Assembly (NCBI GenBank): GCA_030762175.1
Contig: CM060830.1
Location: 45,620,501 to 45,684,500, forward strand
Direction of reading: 5' to 3'
Source of the DNA: Metallyticus violacea
Lineage: Eukaryota; Arthropoda; Insecta; Mantodea; Metallyticidae
Length of the DNA: 64,000 nt
Numbering within the stretch: position 1 is the first letter of the stretch; each line of letters starts with the position of its first letter. Made by a program: the position numbers and the translations under genes. Positions 21,100 through 33,260 of the stretch are shown here, piece by piece. Under the pieces are notes generated by a model. It was not told the origin of the DNA, searched no databases, and worked only from the letters and a program-made list of their open reading frames with translations.

Positions 21100-23544
21100 A
21101 GGTAAATGAAATTAGTTTCTTAGTTGTCAGATAAAAAAAAAATCTGATTGTCAGCTCATCTATAGTATAACATAACACTTAACACTATGACAATCTGCTA
21201 AATACCTCATATAATGATTAGGGGGGGGGGACCCAACTACCCCAGTAGTGAGAAATATATAACCAAGTTAATACATAAATAAATAATAAGGAAGTGCAAA
21301 CCAAAGCACATGTGATATAAACTAATGAGCAAATGAATTCCAGAAAAATTGAAAAAGAAGAGTAATATGGGAGCAAAGAAAGACATTCTGCATTTAAAAT
21401 GTAAAACAATAATAATAACAATAATACTACAGATACTGGTTAATATACACTTAAAAATTGTAGTAATATGGTGTAATATTAACAGGAATTCACTAAAATT
21501 AGCGAAAACAAAGTTTCATTTACAGAGCAATGTGCTTTGTAGGTAGAAACTATGTGTCTGTCTATCTCATCTCCGTTATTGCCATGGGCAATTTCAGAGT
21601 AGGTTGCAAAAACATTACACTTTAATCCATTTCAAATATACATTTATTTTCAAGGGAATATATGGATTAGTCCGTGCAGAATCGGTTAGTAAAATTCCTT
21701 CTATGTTTATATTTAATAGAAAGTTTTTGAACTTACAGAAAAAGGAGAGGATAGGATAAATTATTCGTGAAAAATACGATCATTTATCAATAATAGTTTC
21801 TTTGCTAGAAAGGTATTAAGTCAGATTATTTTATAACTTTCGAAATAAAGAACTCTGTAATGTTTCAAAACATATAAAAAAAATAAATATTACGAGAACG
21901 TTTTTACTAAGCTGTTTGCAGTAAGCATCTCCTTATTTTATTTGATAAAGAGAGACGTTGCTTTTAGAATTAATTTGTCTCATCATCTCGCAGTAACTTT
22001 AAAACATTTTTACATCTATGTTGATTCCTTACTTGTATAGAATAAGATAACAAATTTTAGATTATTAGCATTCTTAAGGAAGCGAAAAAATACGTTCGGA
22101 ATGAAACAGGTAGTTTTAAATCACTTCAGCTCGTGCGCAGATTCTCTAGCAAACACATGGTTGTGCAGCGGGAGTGTGCTAAACAGTTAACAGTTGTGCG
22201 ACTCCACATCTCAACAAGAAAGGCCGTGCATGCGCCGTATACCAGCAATCTCCACCGCGCGCTAAAATAAATTTTATAAAACTTTTCAATTTTTGTAAAC
22301 TTTTCTGCTATTGGATCATATTTTTGAAAACTGAAAAGTATTCTCTTTTTACGTGAAATATTTTAAAGTTAATATAGTTCTTTAAAATACGATATAATGA
22401 CTTGGTTAAAAAATAATTGTTATATGCGAGTAAGAAAGACAAAAATATAATTTCAAGTTGAACTTTTTCTTAAAATGCCAAATATTTAATTTATTATAAC
22501 AAAATGTACTGGGAATAGCGTTTCATGTTTTGCAGCAATTATCTCTTGATGCTTCATACACTTAAAAAAATCATTCACTTCTAAAAAGCATTGTCTTCTA
22601 AAAACCATGAAGTAAACGTCTTGTCCGATTTGAGATGGAATGTCCCACAAGTAATGTGATTATATGAAGGCTGTTTTTCTCTCAAGTCCGTTCGACTTTT
22701 TATTTTAATGCAATAAATTTATTGTATCTTTGTGAAAGTGAAACGTTTCGAAGGGTATATTTTTGGAAAATGCCAATTTTGAGCTCAGATGTGAATAGTA
22801 TTGTAGTGTTTTAATGAATTTTTCATTCCAAGAAAATATTTAAAAAAAAATCTCCCCATAATATAAAATTCGTAAGTGCAGGTTGCTTGTTGATACATTA
22901 TTGTGTTGTTATGAACGCAACACTAAAAACTGTTATCGATAACAGGTGTTTGGACATTATGAAACTGACACCATGTGATATCTCCGCTTATGCAACACAT
23001 TTATCTTGCACCGTCTTATTTACTGCAGCCGAGTATCCCCGAAGACGCGCTGTTAAGCGATGGTCACTATACGGCATGTGTATAACGTTTTAGTTGGCAA
23101 ATGATGGTCATTGAGAGCAATAAGATGGCCTTTGTTCTGTAATTGGCATCGTTTTCATTCACACTCGTCCTTCGGACAACATTTCGACTATATGCTGTCC
23201 ACTGCGAAACAGTTCTGTCTAGTATCAAAAAGATACAAAAATGAAAGTATTTATTGTTTTGTTTGATTTGGAATAACTTTTTCACTTTAAAAAAAAAACA
23301 CTTAAGTCTAAATATGAGGTATGTGCTTCTTTTGAGAAACAGGCGAATGGCCTTTAAAGTTCGCAGCAGATGTTTATTCTTATCCGTTTGAAAGTAATGA
23401 ACTTCATGGTTTTCATTGTCAATAACGTTGAATGCAATGGTTGTTTTCGCTTAAAAGCAAATGGCTACTGTTCTCTAATTTCTTATTTATCAAGCACTAC
23501 AGTAATTTTGTAACTCTTAACTAAAATAGAGTAAAATATGAGTT
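21100..23544. other. AT-rich stretch without recognised elements
   Basis: A run of ten G lies at about 21,221-21,230. Small frames at 22,887-23,093 (plus) and 23,067-23,285 (minus) have no known motif. A less AT-rich patch at about 22,125-22,265 has nothing identifiable. Confidence 0.5.
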
Positions 23545-23700
23545 ATGTATTGTACTATTTCCATTCGCCTCGACTCCACGATTCATAGGTTCAGTCTTGG
23601 ATTATGACGGTAAAATTTTCAGGACGTTAAAAGACTCTATACCTGAAAAAAGAGGTACCTGGATAAAATTATCTGTCATTTTACGTCCATGTAATACCTT
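23545..23700 (+). mobile_element. SINE-A, heavily decayed
   Basis: Blocks cataggttcagtcttgg (box B region), tacctgaaaaaagagg, ataaaattatctgtcatt and ttacgtcc appear in SINE-A order. The cttccttcgg and gtgggtcccgt region and the 3' tail are gone. Confidence 0.6.
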
Positions 23701-23887
23701 AGTTTTCTAATAGATAGCGATGGACTTGCCACTCTTCCCTCTGTATGAAAATAAGCACAATGAAAATTTCCTTGGTATTCGATTGGATTGGATTGATAGG
23801 GATAGAAAAGCAATTTTCAAAAATTGTTTGCGGTTATTATTGTTTAAATTTAAACAGAAAAAAAAGTCAGTTACGAGGGATATTTTA

Positions 23888-25108
23888 AAAGTTCTCGGCC
23901 TGACCAAGAAATCACAAGATTGAAGAGAACTATATATTTTCAACATAGTCACTTTGTCAGTACATTTAGTCCATTAACTTTCCAACTTTTAATACCCTCA
24001 ATAAAATTTGTTCAAAGGTGAAAAATAAGCGTCTGTCTCATTTTCAACCACAGCATTAGATGTGAATCTTCGTCCACCCAGCCATTTCTTCAGGTTTGAG
24101 AACAAAAATAATCGCTGGCAGCCAAATCCGGCGAATATGTCGGACGTGGAAGCACTTGGAAGTGTAGGTCATGCAACTTTTCAGCAACAATGCCAGACAT
24201 GTGTGAAGGCGCATTATCGTCATGAAAGAGAAAGCAAGCTCTGGTCGTTTAGCATGAATATCATCTTTCATTTGGTCCAGTAGTGAGGCGTAATACTCTC
24301 CGGTGATAGTCTGCCCTTCTGAATATAGTCTACGAGCACCACACCATGAGAATCCCAGAAAACCGTAACAATTACTTTTCCTGCAAATGGAACTTTTTTT
24401 TATTTCTTTGTTGCAATTTCACCTGTTGCCACCTACTATTTGGCTTGCTCCTTCGTCTCTGGCATCTAATGATGAATCCACGTTATGAAACGCTGAAGAA
24501 ACTCACTGGAATTGCATTTGAACAAGTCTAAACACTCTTGCGAAATGTTCATTCTGATGCGTTTTTCATCCATTGTTAACAACTGCAGCACCAATGAAAG
24601 GAAAGCTTTCTCATACCCAAAACTTAATGTAAAATGTAGTGGACACGGCCCATCGAAGTCTTTGCAATGTCAGCCATTTGCTTACCTTCAATCGGCGATT
24701 ATTGAGTACATTGTGATTTTTTGTCACAATCTCGTCGATGGTACCAGTTTTTGGACACCCTGAGCACTCATCATCTTGAATAAATATACGACCACACTTA
24801 AATTTAACAGCCAACTTTTTAATCCTCCAGAATGAAGGAGAAGACTCCTTTAATGTGGAACCTAACTCCTTTTATATTTCTGTTGGAGCTAAACCCTTCA
24901 AAATGAAATAATTTATCGCAACTCATATTTCAGTTTTATCCCTTTTGTAGAAAATGGAAACACTAGTTTGTTTACATGGTCGTCACAAACAAGTGACTAC
25001 ACTTCGCGTCTGATACTTTGTAGTGCGCCATCTAAAGAATGGTACCTAACAGTTATAATAGTAATTTGGCACATCTTCACGACATCTCTAAGTCAGACGG
25101 AGAACTTT
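23888..25108 (-). mobile_element. SETMAR-type mariner M3, copy 1, complete ends
   Basis: The 1,221-bp element lies between TA at 23,886-23,887 and 25,109-25,110. The ends read inward are aaagttctcggcctgac and aaagttctccgtctgac. On the minus strand, motifs are CGRIFIQDDECSGCPKTGTI, MRISQECLDL, RFIT and WIHH (first Asp deleted between them), HDDNAPSHMSGIVAEKLH (second Asp kept), YSPDLAASDYF (third Asp kept) and NGWVDEDSHL. Family-typical features are SQECLD, WIHH and the DNAPSH block, as in the transposase part of SETMAR. Frameshifts inactivate it. Confidence 0.9.
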
Positions 25109-25110
25109 TA

Positions 25111-26100
25111 CTGCACCCCTAGTATTTGTAGGACGAAAACACAAATTATGTTGGATAAAATTTGAATTAATATTACAGCGATACTGCCTATATCGGAACT
25201 GTTGACTAATCCGCTTACATTCTGTTCTTTGTGGTAGGGTATTCCCCATTTTGAAGCACTTTATTACCAGAACACGACTGTTACAGAGTTTATAGTATTA
25301 TTCTATAGTATAGTAGGTAAATATAGCATAAATTCTAACAACAATGGCCCAGTTTGTCAGCGGTGATAGAAAGCAAAACATATGATAAAAATGCATTCTT
25401 TTTCAAATTTAGATATTAAAAGATAGAGATGCCATTAGAACTTCCAAAATAGGGGTGGCTGGGGTTGAGGCGGTGAAGTCAAATTTAATCAATATTTAAT
25501 TTAAACTTCCTCTTCAATATTTAAAGTGACACGTGTTTTGTTTAAATAATTTATTTTAAATGTGTAATTATTCAAATTGGGACGTTTTGAAATAAAATCT
25601 CTATATATTTCTTTTTGCTCGAATAAATGAAATAAACATTGCAGTAAATGCTAGAAACTGTGGTATAACCGTCAAGGAAACATTTCAAGGTGTGTTGGGA
25701 GGCGGATAAGCAGAGATACGGGTGGATGTCGTCATGCTATTTATTTATTTTTATCTCACGAGACTCGTACAATTATTTTGCCGCTATAATATGAATACAG
25801 CAAAAATATTAACCTTTGATCCGATTATATGGAAAATTATACAAAGAGTTTATATACATTAATATACCACATTGTGGAAATTCCACATGGTGACCGTTGA
25901 AAGAGTGATACATTTGACAATGTTATGTGAAAATTATTTTTGTTTCAATGTACTTTGTATTCAATTTGTTGCATATAGTTTCAATTTTATTAATGAAAAT
26001 ACTATGGACAGGTTTGAAAATGTACACTTTCTGAACATTTGCCTCTGCAAAATTTGGGGGCGATTTTGTTTGTCCGAAGCCCAGCGAAGTTTTTTAAAAA
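25111..26100. other. AT-rich intergenic stretch
   Basis: No elements were recognised except the first copy of a ~40-bp direct repeat at about 26,050-26,096, whose partner lies at 26,352-26,395. Confidence 0.5.
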
Positions 26101-26233
26101 TTTTTATAGTGTTTAATTCTCGTTTTAACCACTGAGGCAGTATCACAGGCGGTGACATTGATGATACATGTAATGATAAATAGGGGAAGGTTTTTTTTTT
26201 TTAATTTAAAGCAAGGAAGTGTTCCAGGCCTAA
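26101..26233 (-). mobile_element. SINE-B 3' half
   Basis: On the minus strand, cctaggcctggaacacttcctt-type spacing, ccccta, cattacatgtatcatcaatg, caccgcctgtgat, gcctcagtgg and the end aattaaacactat follow the SINE-B order. The tRNA-like head is missing, as expected of 5' truncation. Confidence 0.75.
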
Positions 26234-26431
26234 GCGAACGAACGGTGATAACGGAGCCCTCTAATGAGCAACTGCGGCGTTTTACTGGGGAAAAAAAAAA
26301 AAAAAACTAGTATCTCAGTTGAATGCAGAGGTAAGAAAATGACATTTAACTGAATTTGGCGCGATTTTGTTTGTTCGAACCCAAGAAATTTTCTTGTTAA
26401 TGCTATTCCGAAAGTTATTTTTAGCTGAAGT

Positions 26432-26562
26432 AGTCACCGATACGGTTCTCCATGACTGAGGATTTTTTCCAGGTTTTCTTCAGTGTTCATCAATAGTAAA
26501 TATCGGAGAAGCTTCCCTAAACATGGCTTGGAACCTTCCTTTCCAAATTACTTCCGCAGTAT
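26432..26562 (+). mobile_element. SINE-B middle fragment
   Basis: The blocks catgactgaggattttttcc, aggttttcttcagtgttcat, gtaaatatcggagaagc, cctaaacatggcttggaac and cttcctttcc match the SINE-B body. The head and the gtgtccaccgcc end are missing. Confidence 0.75.
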
Positions 26563-28544
26563 ATGATCACATCCAGAGAATCTTTAAAAGGGACGGTTTC
26601 ACTAGATGCAGAATTTAAAACAAAGGGCCATATAGAAGTTTTCTTTTTGCTCCGATTGTCTCAGAAAAAAAAAAGAAAGTTCTAAACTTTTTAATACTTT
26701 TACATTTTATTATAATTGGAAATTGATTATCATATACCTTGGGTAATTAAAACTGTTGTGAAAATGTGACATTTTTTTTTTAATGATTTTCATTTAACTG
26801 TTGAATATATGAAGAAAGCCAGATAAAAATTGCACCATGGAAAATATTTTGAATATAAAGAAGTAAGACAATTTAAATTTGAAAAAAAAAACAGGAACTT
26901 TAAATGGTAACCAGAATGTTTTACAAAATTCTTACCTTTCAACTGACGTTTAAAACTCTTAAAAAGCGATGAGCACATTATATTATGTAAACAGGAAGTT
27001 TTCAGATTTTTAAGTTTAAAAAAAATGAATTTCTCGAAGTTTTTGGCAAACTTTCACCTGAGGTACTTATAAAGTTTGAAAACTGTGCTTTTAGAAATAT
27101 AATTTTGTAGTGCTTTTGTGAAGCTTTAGTGCTCGAATTTTTGGTGTCACATCCCCAAGCTGAACTAACTCCAAAGGTTTTATTATACGTGGCTCAATAC
27201 TCGTTTGTTTTGCTATTCTTGAAGAACGCTCGGACGCTTGGTCAACCCTGATCTATAAGGAAACCATTCTTTACATTGGCGAGCGTGGTGACGTAATTTT
27301 CTTTGCGGTGGTTCCCTGTGCGTTTTAATTGACGTAGTAGAAAATGTTAATCCTCTCCTCTTATATTATTTTCTCATTGGTTTTTCCCCCAAAATTTATT
27401 TTCCTTATAGGCAGTGTATATGTGACATTGCGTCTTAGAAAGGGCTGATTAGGACTAAAGGCAGGAAATGCTAAGTAGTTTAGGCCTATCCGGAAATTAT
27501 CGGCAGCATTTATTGCGGATACTTGAGACGTCTTGGGTTAGGCACTTCACGTTGCCTGCGGGATTTTTGACAATTTTTGTGTAACCTAAGTGTGTCAGCC
27601 TCTCTAAAGTGCAGTTTTGACTTCCCCTGACTTCTAGCTTTTCACCTAGAAAGGCAGGAATTTTCAGAAATTTACTGCGATTAACGAGAACACCATGTGA
27701 TTGCGGAAAAGTTCTTTGCAAGGGAAAGAAAGGTCTTGCTATATGAGATCTCCAAGTATTTCTTTAAGATACTCCGGAAATGGTAAATATGATGGAAATT
27801 TAAAAACTTCAAGTACTAAAAATTATGGAAGCTGCTGTTTCCACATAAATTGGGAGGAGGGGGAATGTATGGGCGTTCGTCGATTAGGAACTTTGCAACT
27901 ACTGCCAAATGTCTTTCTTTTTAAACTTCATGATCAAGAGGTACGTTTTGATGATTTTTATGAAAGTAAATGATGTGGAAAATTTCTAAATACATTCAGT
28001 ACCTTTATAAACACTTAGATGCATCTATTGATTCTAGTTAGGATTTTGTAGAAGAGCATACTCCAACTTATTGGACTGAAATGCACTGAAAAATATTCTA
28101 AACGTTATCTTTATCATACAAAATATATCTTTCTCAGTATTTAAGTATACCAATTTGCATAATCTTTTCAGGATATGCTTAATAAACGCCAGTGTGTTTT
28201 GATAATGAAAATTGTATTGATTTTACATATAAAAAGACACGAAAGTGTAGTCAAATTCGTTACATATAAAAACAATAGTTATCTAATGAAAGCATGGATA
28301 AAAACACCCCTGTTAAATTTTCAAAGCGTTTAGAAATAACCTGCCCCCAACTCCACATAGATTTTAAGAAAATGTGCATTTCATATGCACTTGTAACATT
28401 GGAGAGATAAGGCGCTCCGGAACCCCTTTAAGGAAATTTAGGCGCTGTTATATTAGGCAAAGTACATTTCTTATAAAACTTTAAAGGCCGTATACTTTTC
28501 GGACAAATGTTATATACTAATAGTAAGTTGATTATATTCTGGTT
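26563..28544. other. Intergenic stretch with two small unrecognised frames
   Basis: A minus-strand frame of 74 codons (27,497-27,721) abuts a plus-strand frame of 90 codons (27,701-27,973). Neither shows a known domain or good splice signals. Confidence 0.45.
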
Positions 28545-28725
28545 TGACTATGGTGGGCTTAGGATAGCGTACGGAAGGACACGCTCGCCCGTACATGCCT
28601 CACTGTTTCTGAATCCTGGCCACCTTCCGGAGGTGACCCCTTTGGGGGTGTAGGCACAAACTGCCAGATCTTGAGCTGAAGCTGAAGTGCTGAAAATTGC
28701 TCCTATGACCCTAACAGTTTAATCC
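28545..28725 (+). repeat. SINE-C-like repeat, copy 2
   Basis: The distal part gtgtaggcacaaactgccag, agctgaagctgaa, gaaaattgctcct and accctaac matches 12,120-12,305 in order. The upstream part carries cgtacggaaggacacgctcg and is less AT-rich than the flanks. Confidence 0.55.
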
Positions 28726-29099
28726 ATTCAGTTGAGAACGTTGTTTCTACCTATAAAACAGGATTTTCAAACATAAGGAGAAAAGTGTTTGTTAAATACT
28801 ATAAAAATGGCCTGATAATTTTTATTACATTTGTGGAAACTTTTTGGTAAAGAAACAAGTAAGAAACTTTACAGACTTCATTTAACAAATTGTATTTAGC
28901 ATATTTCGGTATGAAACTCGGCGATTTAGCATAGTCATGGGCACTACATAAATAGGTAGGAACTGCAATAATAATTTCACTGTAAGAAAAAAGCTTTGCG
29001 TTTTGGGGTCCCAGTGGTATGAAAGGAATCCCTTAATCACAGAAATTTTTGTTATTTCTGTTTATGTAATGTAACAAAGTTAAACCTAAACAATAGAAA
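28726..29099. other. AT-rich spacer
   Basis: Nothing was recognised between the SINE-C-like copy and the repeat-protein remnant. Confidence 0.5.
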
Positions 29100-29600
29100 A
29101 GAAAATTTTATCCAAACATCCGATCGGCAATAGGTACGTCGTGTATCTCAGGGTTTACCTGGGCTGTCAGACGACACAAGGTATTTTTGTGGATCCACGT
29201 CCAAAAACTATTTTCAGAATGAAAGTTTTGAGAAAAATGCAAACTATTCCAAAAGCATTGCAAAATTCTCTTGAGAACTATAAGACCCGGATTTCAGATG
29301 TTTAGTGGAAAATACGTCAATGAAATGCAAAGATCTGGGATATTTCAAGCGTTTGAAAGATCACTTCTTGCATTCTTATTTGGAGACACTTTCTCCAAAA
29401 ATCGTGGTGCTGTCAATGAAGAGCAGGGTGAAAGATTTTACCAGGGTGTCAAGGAAATGGAATGCAGATGACAGAATAGATGGAATGTCCATGTGATTGT
29501 AGACAACTGTTGGATACTGCACACCGAACTGCCGGAGGTTACTTACAAGAAAAATAGCAGGAGGAACTTTGAAGGAAAGTGAGAAAGAGATTATCAAGAT
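29100..29600 (+). pseudogene. Remnant of an uncharacterised arthropod repeat protein (NEEQGERF motif)
   Basis: In shifting frames the segment reads GIFVDPRPK, NRGAVNEEQGERFYQGVKEM and DNCWIL. These correspond to blocks of a protein common in arthropod genomes and seen in many near-identical copies: GIF.GPQIR, HSHL.FFPEN.GAVSEEQGERFHQD...ME.RYQG and ADYCW. Frameshifts at about 29,290-29,390 split the conserved HFLHSYL stretch from the NRGAVNEE stretch. That family is usually thought to be mobile-element derived but has no settled name. Confidence 0.6.
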
Positions 29601-30639
29601 TTATAAATGCAATTAAATGTTAGGAATGACTTTCTGCCAAAAACATGCATTTATACCATTATTACTTTGTTTTTACAGGTGCATACTTCCATCTTAGTAT
29701 ATATTGATATACTCCTTTCCCTTATTTTCATATCAACTTTGTGAAAAATTGGTACGTGATAGTGGAAAATGATGTCATATTTGAAATCGTACATTTCAAA
29801 CGATTTCCAATGTCTTCAATTTTGCAGGACAACATTTAGAGGTTGCATCATTTTCAAAAGCTTGATACTAAGTGGCAAAAGTACATTGACTATTTTTGTA
29901 CATAAATTTACTTTTGAATTAAATGGTGCTTCATCGAAGTTGTTCATTTACAGGCCACTAACTTCTTGATAATTTAATAACGTAGGAAACTATCTCTACT
30001 GAACGTGAAAGGTGTCGAGAGTCGCCCAATATAAGAAAACATAACCAGGAAGAAAAGCAGAATGCTAGCCTACAACATTGTCGCGTTTATTACGCTTTGC
30101 TGCTAAATCGGTTTATTACTTTAGTTTCATCTGAAGCCGTTGACTTTACAATAGTCTTTAAAGCAGAACAAGTTTAACGTCTCTGGATTTTATTACTTTT
30201 GAGCCGTAAAATTAGCCTTGGTTATGAAAAGGCTTGCATAAACCTATGACTGGCATTTTGTTATTAATGAAATGCGAGCTCGGGAGTTGAACCTTAGAGA
30301 GAGAGATCAGTGCGAAAAAATTAGTACATATATTGCATTGTTTTTGTTTGTTTGTTTGTTTTTTTTCCCCCATTTTTCAAGGCGAATAATCTTTTTGCAT
30401 ATGTTGTCCAAGTAACTGAAACACAGTTTGTATGCTTAAACTTTTAAATTCACGGCCATTAAGTGGGAATGTACAACGAGGATATTTGAGTTACGGGCCG
30501 CCTTAGCGCGGATGCTTACTGGGAAAGTGCAATCGCCGTAACCGGATAAAGAGAGATAGAGCCGCTGCGCATAAAGTTAATATTATATTTTTACTGAACC
30601 AAAAATGATAATTATAAGCATTGCCGCGTTATATATTTT
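29601..30639. other. Intergenic stretch, nothing firmly recognised
   Basis: A T-rich tract with (TTTG)n lies at about 30,341-30,370. No element landmarks were seen. Confidence 0.5.
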
Positions 30640-30990
30640 GAATATGATGCCCCTCACTGACAATATATTGCCAGCATCTGCGTAAGAAATTTCTGTATTT
30701 AACTAAAATTTCTTCTTGAACACGTTTCTTGTCATTGTGATATCCTTTTTCTCGCAAATTTTTTAAAAAGTTGACGAACAATTTCTCTGTTTGGAACGTG
30801 ATTGTCAGGATATTTTCTTGCAAATCGCCTTACCTTTTCTCTGCAAGAATACTTTTCCACACATGAAAGCACCGAGTAACACATGAACGCACAATCATTT
30901 GTTGACAAAGCCTCCCTCAAACTAAGTACAAACAGCATCGTATGTCTCTGACGACTGGTTTCTCTCAGTACCAATCGCGCTCTACCGGCT
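30640..30990 (-). pseudogene. Mariner-type transposase: N-terminus joined to C-terminus
   Basis: On the minus strand, EKYSCREKVRRFARKYPDN followed by VPNREIVRQLFKKF resembles the helix-turn-helix start of a common Tc1/mariner-like family (Q..FR..FPG...PSK.TI..LV.KF.E.G). Shortly after comes NFLRRCWQYIVSEGHHIQNI and a stop, which resembles the C-terminus of the same class (RR...CI...G.H...). The whole catalytic core is missing, so this is an internal-deletion derivative. The terminal repeats were not found. Confidence 0.55.
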
Positions 30991-31264
30991 TGCATCTCAA
31001 ATAACCTCACAGTATGCTATTAGGATTAGCTTATAATTCTCGTCCACTCTATTCATTGTGTTATGAAACGCTATTGAAAATTGGAAAGCGATTCTCTCAT
31101 TTCTTACACTAATGACACAAACAATAAAAAAATCTAGAAGAGACACCAGTTTTGTTGCTAGAAATTATCATTAGATTAGATTCAAATGTAGCAGAAAAAA
31201 TGAATTACTTGAAAGAGTGGAGGTATTATGAAAACAATTTGGAATAATTTCCCGCATTATTCAC

Positions 31265-32125
31265 ACGAAAGAGGCAAAAAAGAAGCGTTTGGCAACTGTG
31301 TTGCTGTGATAGCCATGCATAGGGCTGGAAAATCACCAAGCGAGATTTTCTAGATCTTAAAAAGAGCTGAAAGTCTGTAGGATGATTATGTATCACGCCA
31401 TTCAACGCTTGACTGATACCGGCACTGTTGATGATCGCTCGAGATCCGAAGTCTGCGCTCTGTGAAGACTAACTGTGATGATCCCTTAGTAGTGGCCCCT
31501 GAGATGAACATATCCAGGAGATCCATTACCAGAGTGCTCCATAGGTGTTGAGATGCAAATGACTGCAATACTAACAATGTGCACCGGAAAATTTATTTTA
31601 TTGGTGAGAAAGTTTTCTATATTGAAGAACACTACATTGTCAAAATAACGGCGAGTATACCTCAACTTCAACAGAAGCTTTTGATAGGGTGCTGAAGGTT
31701 GATAGAAGCTGTTCGAAATTAATAGTGAAGAACCTAAACACGACTTTGATCAAGAACAGGCATTGGAGTTTCCAGCAAGATTCAGTTCCAACCCAAAAAG
31801 ACAAGGTACACTCAGAGTTGCCTTACAGAAATGTTCCAAATTTTATTATTGCTCAAGATTGGCCATTTACCAGTCCCTAGCATGAATCCCTTGCCCTGCA
31901 AACTGTGGTCATTGCTTGAAGGCATACTTTCACTTACATTGACTGTCTCAAGCGGCACTTGTAGTCAGCAGTGGCATTTTTTTTGCATACTATTAAAGAC
32001 TAGTAACCAGAGAGACTTCGGATATGCGTGAGGGCCAAGGAGGGTCATTTTGAGAACTAATTGGTGCTAAATGTTCGGAAAACACGTGAGAACTAAATAT
32101 CAAAAACAGTTATAAGGTGTTGTAG
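31265..32125 (+). mobile_element. Mariner-type element M4, copy 1, decayed
   Basis: The reading is CVAVIAMHRAGKSPSEIF, YHAIQRLTDTGTVDDRSR (helix-turn-helix), EKVFYIEEHY near 31,605 (first Asp region), WSFQQDSVPTQKDKV near 31,765-31,810 (second Asp kept), NVPNFIIAQDWPFTSP, then SMNPLPCKLWSLLEG, where the expected DLNPLDYKLW has lost its Asp. Several frameshifts occur. The 3' part matches 54,690-55,085, including the non-coding run gtgctaaa … atcaaaaacag near 32,068-32,110. The 5' end is not defined. Confidence 0.8.
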
Positions 32126-32593
32126 TAGCTATGACTTCAGTTTTAAGTTGAAAAGAAGTAAGGTAAAAACTATACATTCATTACGGCACAGTTCTATGGG
32201 TATTTTTTTCACATTAGTACATACGTAATAACAGATTTTACACCATTTAGCAACCAATAAAAACTATCTCTTGTAACCTTAATTTAGGATCTTTTTTATG
32301 AGTGCAGCTATATTTTAAATCATTTGAGAAAGTATTTGTAGACCGGTATGGAAATATCAATTATATAACTTTACAAGTTGGATTATCGTTCGTGCCCTGG
32401 GCTCATTATATCGTACAAAACAAATGAACTGTTACCTAATAATTTTCTAAGTTTCCCGTTTGTAAAAGCATACATTGTTAAAAACACATAAAATATATTC
32501 AGTTATACTTTTGTATTTTTGTTACTGATCTCTCTTACTGGTAACAAGAAAGTATATTAACAAAACCGATTAGAATATGAAACTTATTATTTC

Positions 32594-32657
<64 letters not shown>

Positions 32658-33044
32658 AAAGAAATTTTAGTTACACTATTTCCGCTATATATCGAACAAT
32701 TCGTTTTATCCAAAGGCAAAAGACAAGTTCGAAATCTAGCGAAAAATGACTATGTAAGTGTTCTGTCTATTTGTGTTTCTCTAGTTCTTGGTATTTTAGT
32801 TACATAAAATATATATGATGTATATATTATATACATCAAGCGGAGAAAATAACATTACCTTCAATAGAGAAAAGTTACTTCACAATGAACATATTGTTCA
32901 AAACTTATAAAAAGAAACACTAACTGCTATAACACACTAAAACGTTCAATATAAATATTTCTGGCCGAAACTCTTGTTCAAGAAGAAGCCCTTTTTTTTT
33001 TGTAGGCCGTTAAGAAAATGTGAAACATTTTATTAGTAACTAGG
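32126..33044. other. Intergenic stretch with a (TG)n microsatellite
   Basis: A (TA)n-(TG)n tract of about 55 bp lies at 32,596-32,653. The 76-codon frame crossing it is mostly Val-Cys from the repeat. A TA palindrome tatatatgatgtatatatt lies near 32,808. Confidence 0.7.
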
Positions 33045-33260
33045 AATTAACAGTGTGCTCATAATGATAGTAAATCTCGAAGTACCTGCCCTCCGCTGTG
33101 AGACATGCCTAAATCGTTGTGAAAATATTTTAAGGTAGTTGCCGCAATTCATCCTCCCGAATATTTTGTTTCAACGTCTGCACGGGTTTATTACAGTTAC
33201 AGCAGTAATTTTATATGCATGAAGATGTAGCAGCTGAATGGCTTTATACGCACTGCTGAC
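33045..33260 (-). pseudogene. Possible mariner-type transposase C-terminus
   Basis: On the minus strand, VQTLKQNIREDELRQLP is followed, after frame changes, by CLTAEGRYFEIYYHYEHTV. This resembles the end of Tc1/mariner-like proteins with an L...I....... .LP..... ..C....G.HFE pattern. Nothing upstream confirms the family, so this is a tentative call. Confidence 0.35.

Noticed and set aside
32577..32807. Open frame with a Val-Cys repeat
   Set aside because: It is the translation of a (TG)n microsatellite.
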